Source of the DNA: Prevotellaceae bacterium
GTDB taxonomy: Bacteria > Bacteroidota > Bacteroidia > Bacteroidales > Bacteroidaceae
Assembly: GCA_028723455.1 (NCBI GenBank)
Contig: JAQYEW010000028.1
Coordinates: 1-56,902 of the forward strand
Reading direction: 5' to 3'
DNA: 56,902 nucleotides
Part shown: positions 8,930 to 17,205 of the stretch, piece after piece
How the letters are laid out: the number at the start of each line of letters is the position of its first letter
Position numbering within the stretch: position 1 is the stretch's first letter
Notes under the pieces: generated by a model
Databases searched by the model: none
Told to the model about the DNA's origin: nothing
Seen by the model: the letters and a program-made list of their open reading frames with translations, nothing else
Translations under genes and position numbers: made by a program

Positions 8930-11821
8930 TTAGAATCCGAAGGGGAAGTCATCGGATGTGGTGGTCGTGTCCTCGCCTTCCTCCTTGGTTTTCGTTTGGG
9001 GTTCATAGTCGTCGGGGTCGATGACAGGCAGGTCCGTAGGTTCGTCAAGGATTGTGCTTTCGGGCAGGGGCAGGGTGCTGAGGTGTTTCTGATAGAAATC
9101 CTCGTAGTCCGTTACGCTTACGCTCACGCCGATCATCCGGAGATTCTCGTCGCTGATGAGCAGGGAGCGGATGCCTTGCAGGCGTTCCAGCATGTGGCGG
9201 TCGGCATAGAGGCGTTGGGCATAGGCATGTACCTCGTCATAGCTTTGGAAGCCACGCACCGCCATCATGCTCAACCCGTCGTTGTCCAGGATCTCAATCT
9301 CGAAGTTGCGCACCATGTAGCTGCTGAAATTGTAGCGTGCCAGTTCGTAGAGCAGGAGGTCCTCGTCGACGGCTCCCGAGGGATAGGCCAGCACGAAGCT
9401 GTAAGCCGTGAACGGGTCGGCCTTCAGGGTGTCCGTGCTTAGGCTGTCGCCCGTGCTGAATCCTGTGCGTCGTCGTTGCCAGATGTCGCTTTGGCTGTAT
9501 TTGCTGTCGCTAAGCAGTCGTCCGGCCTTCACGCCTTTGACGATTTCGTTCGCCATTTCAGCCACCTCGTCCTTGCCGTAGGTTTTGATGAGTTTCTCCA
9601 GCAAGGTCAGGAATTCCTTGCGATTGCCGCCGTAAAGCCGGCTCATGGCCTCCACAAAGAGGATGCGTGCGCTGTGTGCTCCCTCGGGGAAGTTCTGTGT
9701 GTGAAAGGCATACTGCCTGTGGACAGCCTCGTAGTTACTGGCTTCATAAGCGGCGTAGGCTGCTTGATAGGTGGTGTCCTCCAGATGTTTGCCCTCGCGG
9801 GCGATACGCTCGTAGAGGGGGTTGCCCACCAGTTGCGCACGCTTATGGTTGGGGAAGCGGGCGATCAGTTCCTGGCGGTATTGTTCGGCAACCTGCTCAT
9901 CGCCCAGATGTCCGCTCAGCAGAAACAGGTGATAGAGGGCTTCGGCACGCTGCTCGTCAGGGATATTCGGAAAGTTGGCCAGCAGACGTTCCAGCAAGCG
10001 GCGGGCATAGGGTTGGTTTTGAATGTCGCGCATTACGATGAGGCCGCCGTTGTAGAGGCCGTCGCTCAGCAGTTGGTTCGACAGTTCGCGCTGCTCTTCG
10101 CTGAAGGGAATCTGCGCCAGGTAGTACTCGCGCTGATGCGGGTCGTTCTTCAGGGAGTCCTGTAAAGCCTGGTCCTCCTGTTCTTGCATTTCGTCCGTGC
10201 TTGATGCTAAGGAGTCATTTGCCTGCGCCCCTGCATTTCCCTCTCCGCCGGCAGCCAGTCCCTCTCGGTTGCTCCAACGCCAGTTGTCTTCGTTGGGGCG
10301 GCGTCCCCAGCGGCGTTGGAATTCCTGTGCTCCGCGTTGCAGTGTCGTGGGGTTGTAGAAATACCAGGCTCCTCTCTGTCCCCTCTGTCCCGCATTGGCG
10401 TTGTTCATGCCGGGCTGGGGCGTAGGTGTGTTGGCGGGCTGGTTCTGTTGGTTGTTCCGTTTTGCCTCTTCCTTTTCCTTCTTCTTCAGGGCTTCAATCA
10501 CGCGGTCGATGGCTTCCAGACGCTTGTTCTCAGGCATTACTGCCAGCCGTTGCAGGCTGTCTTGCAGTTTGATGGCGCTCAGGTGCGGCTCGGCGAGCGT
10601 GAGCGCTTTGCTGCGCTCTTCACTTTGCCTGTAGTCTTTATGCTCCTTGTCCAGAATGCTTACGCATGCGGCATAGGTGCGTGCGGCATCAATGTAATTC
10701 TCCCGTTGCCAGTAGATTTCGCTCAGACGCAGCAAGGTCTGTGCCTTGGCGGCACCGTTGCGTGTGCTTTTTTCCGCTCCCGTCTCGTAAGCGCCGATGG
10801 CGTGGGCGGTATCCCGCTGTGAAAGATAGATATTGCCGATGGCATAGTAAAGCTGGTCCAAGAGTTCTTTGTTCTTCTCGCTTCTTGCCATGCGTTGCAA
10901 TTTCTTGATTATCGTTTTGGCTTTGGGTCCCAAGCTCATTACTTCGCTTTGTTGGATACGGGCGTTGAAAGCCAATTCGTAAGGCGGATTGCTGCGTATC
11001 ACCTTTTGAAAGTGCTTGTAGGCGGGTCGGGGGTTGCCAAGAAGCGTCTCCAGTTGTCCGGCCAGGAAGTTCAGGCGTGCGCGTTGCTGGCGTCCCTTGG
11101 CATACTTGATGCTGGCACGCAAGTGGGGCATGGCCTCTTTGTACTGCCCGGTCTCTATCAGATAGGCCGCCGTCGTGGCCTGGCGTTCGCGTCGGCCCTC
11201 CAGACTCATGCTGTCGCGCTTGGTCTTGTCCAGAAGCGTTTCGGCATCATAGGGCCATCCCATAGCCACATAACACCGTGCCAACCAGGCTGTGGCCACA
11301 CTGCTCACTTCGGGTTGCGTGGCATAAAGCCGTTGGATGTAGCTGAAGGTGCTGGCAGCCTCTACGAACTCGCCCATGTTGTACTGGCTCTTGCCCATCA
11401 TGAGCCAGGCATGACGCAGATAAGGATTGAATTCCTTGCGCTGGCGGAAAAGCTTTTCTTTGTCATCCAGCTTCTTGCCCGTGTTGTTCAGGGGGCGTTT
11501 CTTGATGCTGTGAAGCTTGATGGCCTTTTCGCTCTTGGTGATGGCGGTTTCGTAATTGCTTTTGCCAAGGCTCTGCGTGCCTTTGTTTCTGGCGATGTCA
11601 AGGGGAAGGAGGCGTGTGTAATCGTCCTGATTGCCTTTTTGCTGCGCTTCAAGGGCTTCCTTATAGGCTACCTCGCCATTGTAGAGGATGTTGAAGCGCG
11701 AGGCAAAACTATGATAGAAACGTGTGCCGGCAGTGTTCTTCTTGGTGGAACATGCCGAAAGAAAAAGAACAAGGGTAAGCAAGGAGAGGCTGCGTCCTAT
11801 CGGAAATAGGGCGCAACGCAT
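8930..11821 (-). CDS. porW: PorW/SprE-family TPR lipoprotein of the type IX secretion system
   Basis: A large outer-membrane lipoprotein needed for T9SS in Porphyromonas (PorW) and for gliding and secretion in Flavobacterium (SprE). I choose ATG 11821 (963 residues) because it gives a clean lipoprotein signal, with FLSAC and lipidated Cys24; an in-frame GTG at 11851 would add ten residues. After the signal comes the conserved FYHSFASRFNILYNG segment, then a run of TPR-like helical repeats (about 100-420), a low-complexity Q/N/P-rich linker (about 460-500), more repeats (about 570-750), and a C-terminal domain ending with acidic and threonine-rich residues. PorX follows 13 bases downstream. 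Assignment rests on recognition of the N-terminal segment and architecture. Confidence 0.85.
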   Translation of the reverse strand: MRCALFPIGRSLSLLTLVLFLSACSTKKNTAGTRFYHSFASRFNILYNGEVAYKEALEAQQKGNQDDYTRLLPLDIARNKGTQSLGKSNYETAITKSEKAIKLHSIKKRPLNNTGKKLDDKEKLFRQRKEFNPYLRHAWLMMGKSQYNMGEFVEAASTFSYIQRLYATQPEVSSVATAWLARCYVAMGWPYDAETLLDKTKRDSMSLEGRRERQATTAAYLIETGQYKEAMPHLRASIKYAKGRQQRARLNFLAGQLETLLGNPRPAYKHFQKVIRSNPPYELAFNARIQQSEVMSLGPKAKTIIKKLQRMARSEKNKELLDQLYYAIGNIYLSQRDTAHAIGAYETGAEKSTRNGAAKAQTLLRLSEIYWQRENYIDAARTYAACVSILDKEHKDYRQSEERSKALTLAEPHLSAIKLQDSLQRLAVMPENKRLEAIDRVIEALKKKEKEEAKRNNQQNQPANTPTPQPGMNNANAGQRGQRGAWYFYNPTTLQRGAQEFQRRWGRRPNEDNWRWSNREGLAAGGEGNAGAQANDSLASSTDEMQEQEDQALQDSLKNDPHQREYYLAQIPFSEEQRELSNQLLSDGLYNGGLIVMRDIQNQPYARRLLERLLANFPNIPDEQRAEALYHLFLLSGHLGDEQVAEQYRQELIARFPNHKRAQLVGNPLYERIAREGKHLEDTTYQAAYAAYEASNYEAVHRQYAFHTQNFPEGAHSARILFVEAMSRLYGGNRKEFLTLLEKLIKTYGKDEVAEMANEIVKGVKAGRLLSDSKYSQSDIWQRRRTGFSTGDSLSTDTLKADPFTAYSFVLAYPSGAVDEDLLLYELARYNFSSYMVRNFEIEILDNDGLSMMAVRGFQSYDEVHAYAQRLYADRHMLERLQGIRSLLISDENLRMIGVSVSVTDYEDFYQKHLSTLPLPESTILDEPTDLPVIDPDDYEPQTKTKEEGEDTTTTSDDFPFGF

Positions 11822-11911
11822 GGGGAGTCCTCTTCTGCCTGCCTTGTTCACAATCTGTAATTCCAGAGATTATTCGTTTATGTTATATATAAAACGCGCG
11901 CAAGGGGCTTT

Positions 11912-12217
11912 TTATTGTCTGCGTTCGCCAACAATCATCAGCACCTCGTCTTTCATCTCCTCGGGCAGCATGACGCCCCGCAGCATCAGGCTACGCATCC
12001 ATCCTGCCACCTCATCCTCGCGCATGGTTTCCAGGACGTAGCGAAACTCCTCTATCTCCTCGTCGTTATAGTCCATGCCTGAGCGACCGCGATAGGCGTC
12101 CAGTTCCTCGTCGTCGTAATATTCAATGTCTTTGCTGACGGCAGCCAGCAGGCTGTCTTTCTCGCAAACCTCATGCTGTCCGCAGCATTCCGTGTCAAGA
12201 TTCTTTAATTCTGCCAT
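11912..12217 (-). CDS. Conserved acidic protein with ECCGQHEVCEK motif, function unknown
   Basis: A 101-residue protein. ATG 12217 is preferred over an upstream TTG at 12250 that would overlap aroA. Near the N terminus is the cysteine/histidine cluster ECCGQHEVCEK, then an acidic stretch rich in Tyr and Asp (EYYDDEELDAYRG), and a helical C-terminal half. The cysteine cluster could bind a metal, but that is inference. I recall this type of protein as a Bacteroidales hypothetical sometimes mislabelled phospholipase; nothing in the sequence supports that activity. It sits 22 bases after aroA and 90 bases before porW. Confidence 0.75.
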   Translation of the reverse strand: MAELKNLDTECCGQHEVCEKDSLLAAVSKDIEYYDDEELDAYRGRSGMDYNDEEIEEFRYVLETMREDEVAGWMRSLMLRGVMLPEEMKDEVLMIVGERRQ

Positions 12218-12239
12218 AGTCTGAAAAAACTGTAATCCA

Positions 12240-13472
12240 TCAACCTTCAATCCTGAAGTTTGCTTGCCGCAAATCTTGCCAGAAATGGGGGTAACTCTTG
12301 CTCACAACCTCGGGGTTGTTGATGCGCAGCGCACCCAAGCGCAGGGCGCAGGGGGCTAAGGACATGGCCATGCGGTGGTCCTCGTAGGTGTCCAATGCGG
12401 CATCGGGCGTGGGGTGGCAACGCTCGCCGTTCCAAAGCAATTCGCTGTCATTGCGGTCCTCCAGCAGAAAACCCAGTTTGGCGAACTCTTTCTTCAGGGC
12501 GGCGATGCGGTCCGTTTCTTTGATTCGCAGGCTTTGCAGTCCGGTGATATGGAACGTAGAGCCCAAGGCCAGGCAGGTGGCTACGACGGTTTGTGCCAAA
12601 TCGGGCTGACGAAGCAGGTTCAGTTCCAGATGCCTGATGGGTTCGCCCCGTTTGCTTAGTCTCACACCTTCGGGCGTGAAGGTGGTTTCTACGCCCAAGG
12701 AACGGAAAATCTCCTGCACTTGCGCATCGCCTTGGGTGCTGGCTTGAAAGAGTCCGGGCAAAAGGACACCGGCTTGGGGTGCTGGGCTTAGAGCCACTAT
12801 CTGGTACCAATAACTGGCAGCACTCCAGTCGTTCTCTATGACATAGGGAACGGGCGTGTAGGGGACAGGGGCTACGTGGAGGGTATCCTCGCCCTGCCAT
12901 TCCGCATGTGCTCCGTAAGTGCGCATGATGGAAAGCGTCATGTCGATATAGGGGCGGCTTACTATCTTGCCTGTCAGGCGCAGCCTGAGGCCTTGTTCCA
13001 TGGTGGGGCCGATCATCAAAAGGGCGCTCACGTATTGGCTGCTTACGTTGCCGGGCAATTCCAGTGTTCCTCCCCGAAGCTTTCGGCCTGTGATGCGCAG
13101 CGGAGGATAACCTTCCGCTGCCTCATAGGCGATTTCCGCACCCAGATTGCGCAGTGCGTCCACAAGTACGCCGATGGGGCGATGACGCATACGTTCGGTT
13201 CCTGTCAGGCTGTGCGTCTGCTTGCCCACGCTCAAAAAAGCAGTCAGGAAACGCATGGCAGTGCCTGCTGCCAGGATATTTATCTCTTCGGGCCTGTGTC
13301 GGAGCGCATCCAGCATGACGCGGGTATCGTCGCAGTCGGAAATATTGCCCAATGTGGCGTTTGTCCCGCTTAGCGCGTTGATAATAAGAGCCCTGTTGCT
13401 GATACTTTTGCTTGCCGGCAGATGAATGGTGGCCGATAAGTCCTTGGGCGGATGGACGGTAAACTGCGTCAT
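12240..13472 (-). CDS. aroA: 3-phosphoshikimate 1-carboxyvinyltransferase (EPSP synthase)
   Basis: Sixth step of the shikimate pathway: joins phosphoenolpyruvate to shikimate-3-phosphate. Start chosen at ATG 13472 (410 residues, MTQFTVHPP), because the upstream in-frame extension is AT-rich and contains the promoter. Family signatures are the shikimate-phosphate site PASKSISNRAL near residue 20, GTAMRFLTAF near 85, the KETDRIAALKKE segment near 320 and EDHRMAMSLA near 360. Slightly shorter than the E. coli enzyme (427), as is common in Bacteroidetes. First gene of the run leading to porW, porX and tsaE. Confidence 0.96.
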   Translation of the reverse strand: MTQFTVHPPKDLSATIHLPASKSISNRALIINALSGTNATLGNISDCDDTRVMLDALRHRPEEINILAAGTAMRFLTAFLSVGKQTHSLTGTERMRHRPIGVLVDALRNLGAEIAYEAAEGYPPLRITGRKLRGGTLELPGNVSSQYVSALLMIGPTMEQGLRLRLTGKIVSRPYIDMTLSIMRTYGAHAEWQGEDTLHVAPVPYTPVPYVIENDWSAASYWYQIVALSPAPQAGVLLPGLFQASTQGDAQVQEIFRSLGVETTFTPEGVRLSKRGEPIRHLELNLLRQPDLAQTVVATCLALGSTFHITGLQSLRIKETDRIAALKKEFAKLGFLLEDRNDSELLWNGERCHPTPDAALDTYEDHRMAMSLAPCALRLGALRINNPEVVSKSYPHFWQDLRQANFRIEG

Positions 13473-13499
13473 GGATTGCTTTCCTCTAATTTTTTCAAC

Positions 13500-13531
13500 A
13501 AAAGTACGCAAAAAATTTTGTCGATACAAAA
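13500..13531 (-). promoter_or_regulatory. Probable aroA promoter, overlapping divergent tRNA promoter
   Basis: On the minus strand TTTG (13528-13531), a 20-base spacer, and TACTTTTT (13500-13507), one base off the -7 consensus. Its spacer contains the -33 box of the divergent tRNA-Pro promoter, so the two promoters occupy the same DNA. Confidence 0.5.
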
Positions 13532-13548
13532 AAATGAACTACCTTTGC
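13518..13548 (+). promoter_or_regulatory. Bacteroidetes-type promoter of tRNA-Pro
   Basis: TTTG (13518-13521), a 19-base spacer and a perfect TACCTTTG (13541-13548). Transcription would begin near 13555, about a dozen bases before the mature tRNA 5' end. Confidence 0.72.
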
Positions 13549-13566
13549 AGCACAAAACAAAAGGAA

Positions 13567-13639
13567 CGGGATGTAGCGCAGTTGGTAGCGCACACGTCTG
13601 GGGGGCGCGAGGTCGCAAGTTCGAGTCTTGTCATCCCGA
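13567..13639 (+). tRNA. tRNA-Pro (anticodon GGG)
   Basis: Folds as a cloverleaf of 73 bases without encoded CCA: acceptor CGGGATG/CATCCCG, D arm GCGC-AGTTGGTA-GCGC, anticodon arm with loop CTGGGGG (anticodon GGG at positions 34-36), variable loop AGGTC, T arm GCAAG-TTCGAGT-CTTGT, discriminator A. It would read CCC and CCU proline codons. The anticodon stem (CACGT/GCGCG) has an A-C mismatch at the second pair and a U-G at the base of the loop, which is a little unusual. A well-matched promoter precedes it and a terminator follows directly. Confidence 0.9.
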
Positions 13640-13644
13640 CCTAA

Positions 13645-13684
13645 GCAAAGAGGTAAGAATCATTCAGATTCTTACCTCTTTTGC
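13645..13684. terminator. Intrinsic terminator between tRNA-Pro and the convergent adenosyltransferase gene
   Basis: Inverted repeat of about 17 pairs (AAGAGGTAAGAATC at 13648-13661 against GATTCTTACCTCTT at 13667-13680) with a 5-base loop ATTCA. The arms end in A and T runs on either side, so it can work in both directions: after tRNA-Pro on the plus strand and after the convergent gene on the minus strand. Confidence 0.8.
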
Positions 13685-13689
13685 TTTTC

Positions 13690-14241
13690 TTACCATTTTA
13701 TGTCCTCTATTCCGGCTTGCTTGTTCAGCAGTCTGGAGAGTGTGAAGAAATAATCGCTCAGGCGGTTGACATAGGCCGTTACCTGGTCATCTACGTATTC
13801 TCCTTCTTCTGCCAGGCGCAGGATGTTACGTTCGGCGCGGCGGCATACGGTGCGGCACACATGGGCTTGACTGGCTGCTTGTGTGCCGCCGGGCAAGATA
13901 AAGGCCCGCATCGGGGGGATGTCAGACAAGATTTGGTCAATGCGTTGTTCAATGGCCTGAATGTCGGTGGGCGATACGCATTTCCTTGAAGAAAGCGGCT
14001 TGCCGGTTTCGGGTAGTGTGGCCAGGTTGCCGCCGACGGAGAATAGCATACGCTGGATTTGTGTGAGGAAATCGCGTTCCGCATCGTCGGCAGACAGGAG
14101 GCTGAGCAGGAGTCCTAAGTGGGAATTGAGTTCGTCGATGGCGCCGTAGGCTTCCAGACGTGTGCAGCATTTGCTTACGCGCTCTCCGCTTGCCAGACTT
14201 GTTTTCCCTTGGTCGCCAGTGCGTGTGTAGATCTTATTCAT
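13690..14241 (-). CDS. Cob(I)yrinic acid a,c-diamide adenosyltransferase, PduO type
   Basis: Transfers the adenosyl group of ATP to cob(I)alamin to make adenosylcobalamin, the cofactor of enzymes such as methylmalonyl-CoA mutase. The 183-residue protein has the PduO-type N terminus YTRTGDQGKTSL (ATP-binding), the RLEAYGAIDELN segment, and the C-terminal RRAERNI...NRLSDYFF signature. It is the downstream gene of a pair with the RecD-like helicase (33-base gap), probably cotranscribed, though no functional link is evident. Confidence 0.94.
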   Translation of the reverse strand: MNKIYTRTGDQGKTSLASGERVSKCCTRLEAYGAIDELNSHLGLLLSLLSADDAERDFLTQIQRMLFSVGGNLATLPETGKPLSSRKCVSPTDIQAIEQRIDQILSDIPPMRAFILPGGTQAASQAHVCRTVCRRAERNILRLAEEGEYVDDQVTAYVNRLSDYFFTLSRLLNKQAGIEDIKW

Positions 14242-14274
14242 GGTTCTGTTTTTTATTTGAGGTTTCTTTGTTCT

Positions 14275-15714
14275 TTATTCTGCAATCTGTTCTTTGGGCC
14301 AGTTGACCAGGAAGACGCGCTCCGTGGCACGTGTGAGTGCGGTGTAGAGCCAGCGGAAATAATCGGGTGTGAGCATTTCCTGCGTTACGTATCCTTGGTC
14401 GATATAGACGTGTTGCCATTGTCCGCCCTGCGCCTTGTGGCAGGTGATGGCGTAGGCATATTTTATCTGTAGGGCATTGTAGTAAGCATCCTCTTTCACT
14501 TGGTCTGTCAGTTGGCGTTGGTTCGTTATCTCGGGGTAATCCTCGCAGATGCGTCGGAAAAGTGTTTCCTGTTGCTCGCGGCTCAGTGCCTGTGCTTCGG
14601 ATTGCAGTGTGTCAAGCAGCAAGGTTACGTCAAGTTCCAAATCGTCGTAATCGGGGAAGCGCAGCGTGGCGTCGGCAAAGCGGAAACCATAGAAGGCTCG
14701 TTCGTGGCGCACACGCCGGATGACTGCGATATCTCCGTTTGCAATGAAGGGCATGCGTGCTTGCGTTTGCTTGTCCTGCTGCTGCGTGGTCCAAAAGTAA
14801 TTGTTCTTGACGACGATGATCTGGTCGCCGCCGGAAAGTTCGCTATCCATATCTAATATACGCGCGCGTATACCATTATTATATATATTCGCACGCTTGT
14901 TGCTGCGTGTTACCACTACGGTCTGGTCCGTTCCGCAATGCGCGTAGCTTTGTTCCAGTTCGTCGATAAGTTCATTGCCGGGTACCACCTTGATATCCGG
15001 GAAGCCTTTGACGCGAATCTGTGGAAAGTTCAGAAAGCTTTCTTCCTGAATGAGGGCGCGCAACTGCGTCGCATTCCACAGGATGCCCGATTGACTTGCC
15101 TGGCGGACAACGGTTGTCAGCTCGCTATGCGATACTTGAAGCCCATAGGACTCCAGCATCCGGGGGCTGAGTGCGGGACTTTGTTCTTCACCAACGGGCG
15201 GCAACTGCGCACTGTCGCCAATCAGTAGCAGACGACAGTTGTCTCCCGCATAGACATGGCGTACCAGATCATCTAAAAGCCGGCCGCTGCCAAAGTATCC
15301 GCCACCCAGTCCTTCGTTGGCAATCATGGATGCTTCGTCCACAATAAATAAGGTGTCGCGTTGCAGGTTAGGCGTCTGAGTGAAGTTGTTCATTTCGGGG
15401 CTGAACACCTTCTGGCGGTAAATCTTGCGGTGGATGGTGTAGGCAGGCGCATCCGCATAAAGTGCGAGCACCTTGGCGGCACGCCCCGTAGGAGCCAGGA
15501 GTATCGTGTGCTGGCCCAACTGGCGCAGTGCCATGACTAAGGCACTTACAAGCGATGTCTTACCCGTACCTGCATATCCTGTCAACAGGAAACATGCTTC
15601 GCGAAGGGGAGAAAGCAGAAAGTCGGCCCACAAATCCACCGTTTGCGACTGTTGCCGGGTGGCTTCGTGAGGAAAGTGGGACAGGATAATTTGCCTTATT
15701 TCTTCCTTTCTCAT
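14275..15714 (-). CDS. RecD-like ATP-dependent DNA helicase (superfamily 1B)
   Basis: A 479-residue helicase. Walker A is GYAGTGKTS (residues 46-54), motif II is VDEAS (125-129), motif III is LLIGDSAQLPPVGEEQSP, and the C-terminal UvrD_C_2-type segment AITCHKAQGGQWQHVYID and TALTRATERVFLV holds motifs V and VI. It lacks the long N-terminal extension of RecD and RecD2, so it is a short stand-alone helicase related to the ATP-dependent RecD-like or Dda group. In Bacteroidetes it is commonly next to DUF3822 and rsmD, as here, where it is divergent from them. Role in repair or replication is inferred from the family. Confidence 0.9.
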   Translation of the reverse strand: MRKEEIRQIILSHFPHEATRQQSQTVDLWADFLLSPLREACFLLTGYAGTGKTSLVSALVMALRQLGQHTILLAPTGRAAKVLALYADAPAYTIHRKIYRQKVFSPEMNNFTQTPNLQRDTLFIVDEASMIANEGLGGGYFGSGRLLDDLVRHVYAGDNCRLLLIGDSAQLPPVGEEQSPALSPRMLESYGLQVSHSELTTVVRQASQSGILWNATQLRALIQEESFLNFPQIRVKGFPDIKVVPGNELIDELEQSYAHCGTDQTVVVTRSNKRANIYNNGIRARILDMDSELSGGDQIIVVKNNYFWTTQQQDKQTQARMPFIANGDIAVIRRVRHERAFYGFRFADATLRFPDYDDLELDVTLLLDTLQSEAQALSREQQETLFRRICEDYPEITNQRQLTDQVKEDAYYNALQIKYAYAITCHKAQGGQWQHVYIDQGYVTQEMLTPDYFRWLYTALTRATERVFLVNWPKEQIAE

Positions 15715-15809
15715 GTGGAAATTTAAAATATTGCCCGAAAAATAGGCTGGTTTGATTTATTTGTTTTATTTTTGCATTACGAAGATACAAAAAATTGCAT
15801 AACGAAAGC

Positions 15810-16514
15810 ATGAAAAAAGTAATTAATGGTGTTTTGTTCCTGTGTGTGTTGGCCATGGGATTCATTTGCTGGCGTAGTATTGCCGATCAGCAGGACTTTG
15901 ACAAAGAGGTGAAACAGCGTGAGGTCGACGTGAAAACTCGCCTGATTCAGATTCGTAAGGCGCAGGAAGCGTATAAGCTTGCGAAAGGTGAGTACTGTGC
16001 TGATTGGGACACTTTGATCAACTTCGTGGAGACAGGTCGCTTGCCCATGGTACGTAAGGAGGGAACTCTGAGCGACGAACAGTTGGAGAAGGGGCTTACC
16101 GAGGCGAAGGTGGCCCAAATCTTGGGACGTGGCAATGCAGCCGAGATTGCGGCTAACGGCCTGCAAGGTTTTGTGCGTGATACGACATGGGTAGTCCTGA
16201 AGGACAGTCTCTATGACGACAAGTTCGATGCGAAGCAACTGCCTTACATTCCACACAGCGAGCTGAGCACAGAGGACGGCAAACCCGTTAAGTTCGAACT
16301 GATTGCGGTATGGATCAAGACCAAGAGCGAATCCGTTATCCCCGTTATGGAGTGCAGCGCCACTTATAACACCTACATGGCTGGCGAAAGCAAGATGTGG
16401 CAACGCGAATGTACGAACAAAACGGAACTGGCAGAGGGTCAAGGTAACTTCCCCGGCCTGAAGATCGGCGATGCCAGCCTGACATGGAATAATAATGCAG
16501 GTAACTGGGAATAG
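15810..16514 (+). CDS. Membrane-anchored protein with pilin-like N-terminal helix, function unknown
   Basis: A 234-residue protein starting at ATG 15810 (MKKVINGVL); an upstream ATG at 15795 would add five residues. A single hydrophobic helix (about 4-20) is followed by a charged amphipathic helix and the segment RLIQIRKAQEAYKLAKGEYC, which resembles the helix and following region of type IV pilin-like and GspG-like proteins. The usual prepilin peptidase site (Gly before Phe, then Glu at +5) is not present, so it is not a canonical pilin. The remaining 180 residues look like a folded extracytoplasmic domain with two cysteines (in MECSAT and QRECTN) that could pair. The last 20 bases overlap the DUF3822 gene. 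Confidence 0.75.
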   Translation: MKKVINGVLFLCVLAMGFICWRSIADQQDFDKEVKQREVDVKTRLIQIRKAQEAYKLAKGEYCADWDTLINFVETGRLPMVRKEGTLSDEQLEKGLTEAKVAQILGRGNAAEIAANGLQGFVRDTTWVVLKDSLYDDKFDAKQLPYIPHSELSTEDGKPVKFELIAVWIKTKSESVIPVMECSATYNTYMAGESKMWQRECTNKTELAEGQGNFPGLKIGDASLTWNNNAGNWE

Positions 16515-17205
16515 TTCTTTCGTAAATAAAAGATTGTCCATCCGCATCACTACGGGTGGATTTTCTTTTTCCGTGGATGGTAACGTGCGTAACGTGGCTG
16601 TTCCACAAGCCGAACTGGTGCCCAAGCTTCGCACAGCTATCAAGGAGTACGTAGCACTTAATGGAAACAAAGCGGGCGCGGAACTGATGTTCGACGGACC
16701 TACGACACTGGTGCCCTTGAACGAGTTTCGCAGTGATGAGCTGCAAGGCCTCTTCCGTCTTACCTTTGGCGAGAACGCCATCCCTCAGGGCGGCAGCCTT
16801 CGTTACGAGGTGCTTTCGGCAATGGAGGTTGTAGTGCTTTATTTGGTAGATACGGAGGTGGAGCAGTTGGTGGCAGACTTTTTCCCCGAACTTAAGGTTC
16901 AGAGTCTTCAGGCCCGTGAACTTGTCCGTGGACTGGAGGTGGAACATCAGTTGCCCTTGGGAAAACGGCGCATGCATGTCAGCATTCAGGGCGAGCGTTT
17001 GTTGCTTTTTACCTATATCGATGACCATCTTGCCTATGTGAATACCTTTCAGGCCGACGAGACAAGCACCCAGGTCTATTATACCCTCTATGTTTGGAAA
17101 CATCTGGAACTAACGCAAGAGCGCGATATACTGGTCGTGCACGAAGCTACGGACGAGTACATGAAGACGATACGACAATTCATCACAGACATTAAATGCG
17201 AGTAA
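16495..17205 (+). CDS. DUF3822 family protein
   Basis: A 236-residue protein of the Bacteroidetes-specific DUF3822 family, recognised by its start (RLSIRITTGGFSFSV), its length and its position directly before rsmD. There is no signal peptide or membrane segment. Alternating strands and a central segment resembling an actin-like ATPase fold are suggestive of a PilM/GspL-like fold, but I cannot confirm this from sequence alone. It begins 20 bases inside the preceding gene and ends 10 bases inside rsmD, so the three genes should be translationally coupled. Confidence 0.82.
   Translation: MQVTGNSSFVNKRLSIRITTGGFSFSVDGNVRNVAVPQAELVPKLRTAIKEYVALNGNKAGAELMFDGPTTLVPLNEFRSDELQGLFRLTFGENAIPQGGSLRYEVLSAMEVVVLYLVDTEVEQLVADFFPELKVQSLQARELVRGLEVEHQLPLGKRRMHVSIQGERLLLFTYIDDHLAYVNTFQADETSTQVYYTLYVWKHLELTQERDILVVHEATDEYMKTIRQFITDIKCE

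Noticed and set aside
13426..13644. A 72-codon plus-strand frame over tRNA-Pro
   Set aside because: It runs through the aroA start, both promoters and the tRNA, so it cannot be a real gene.
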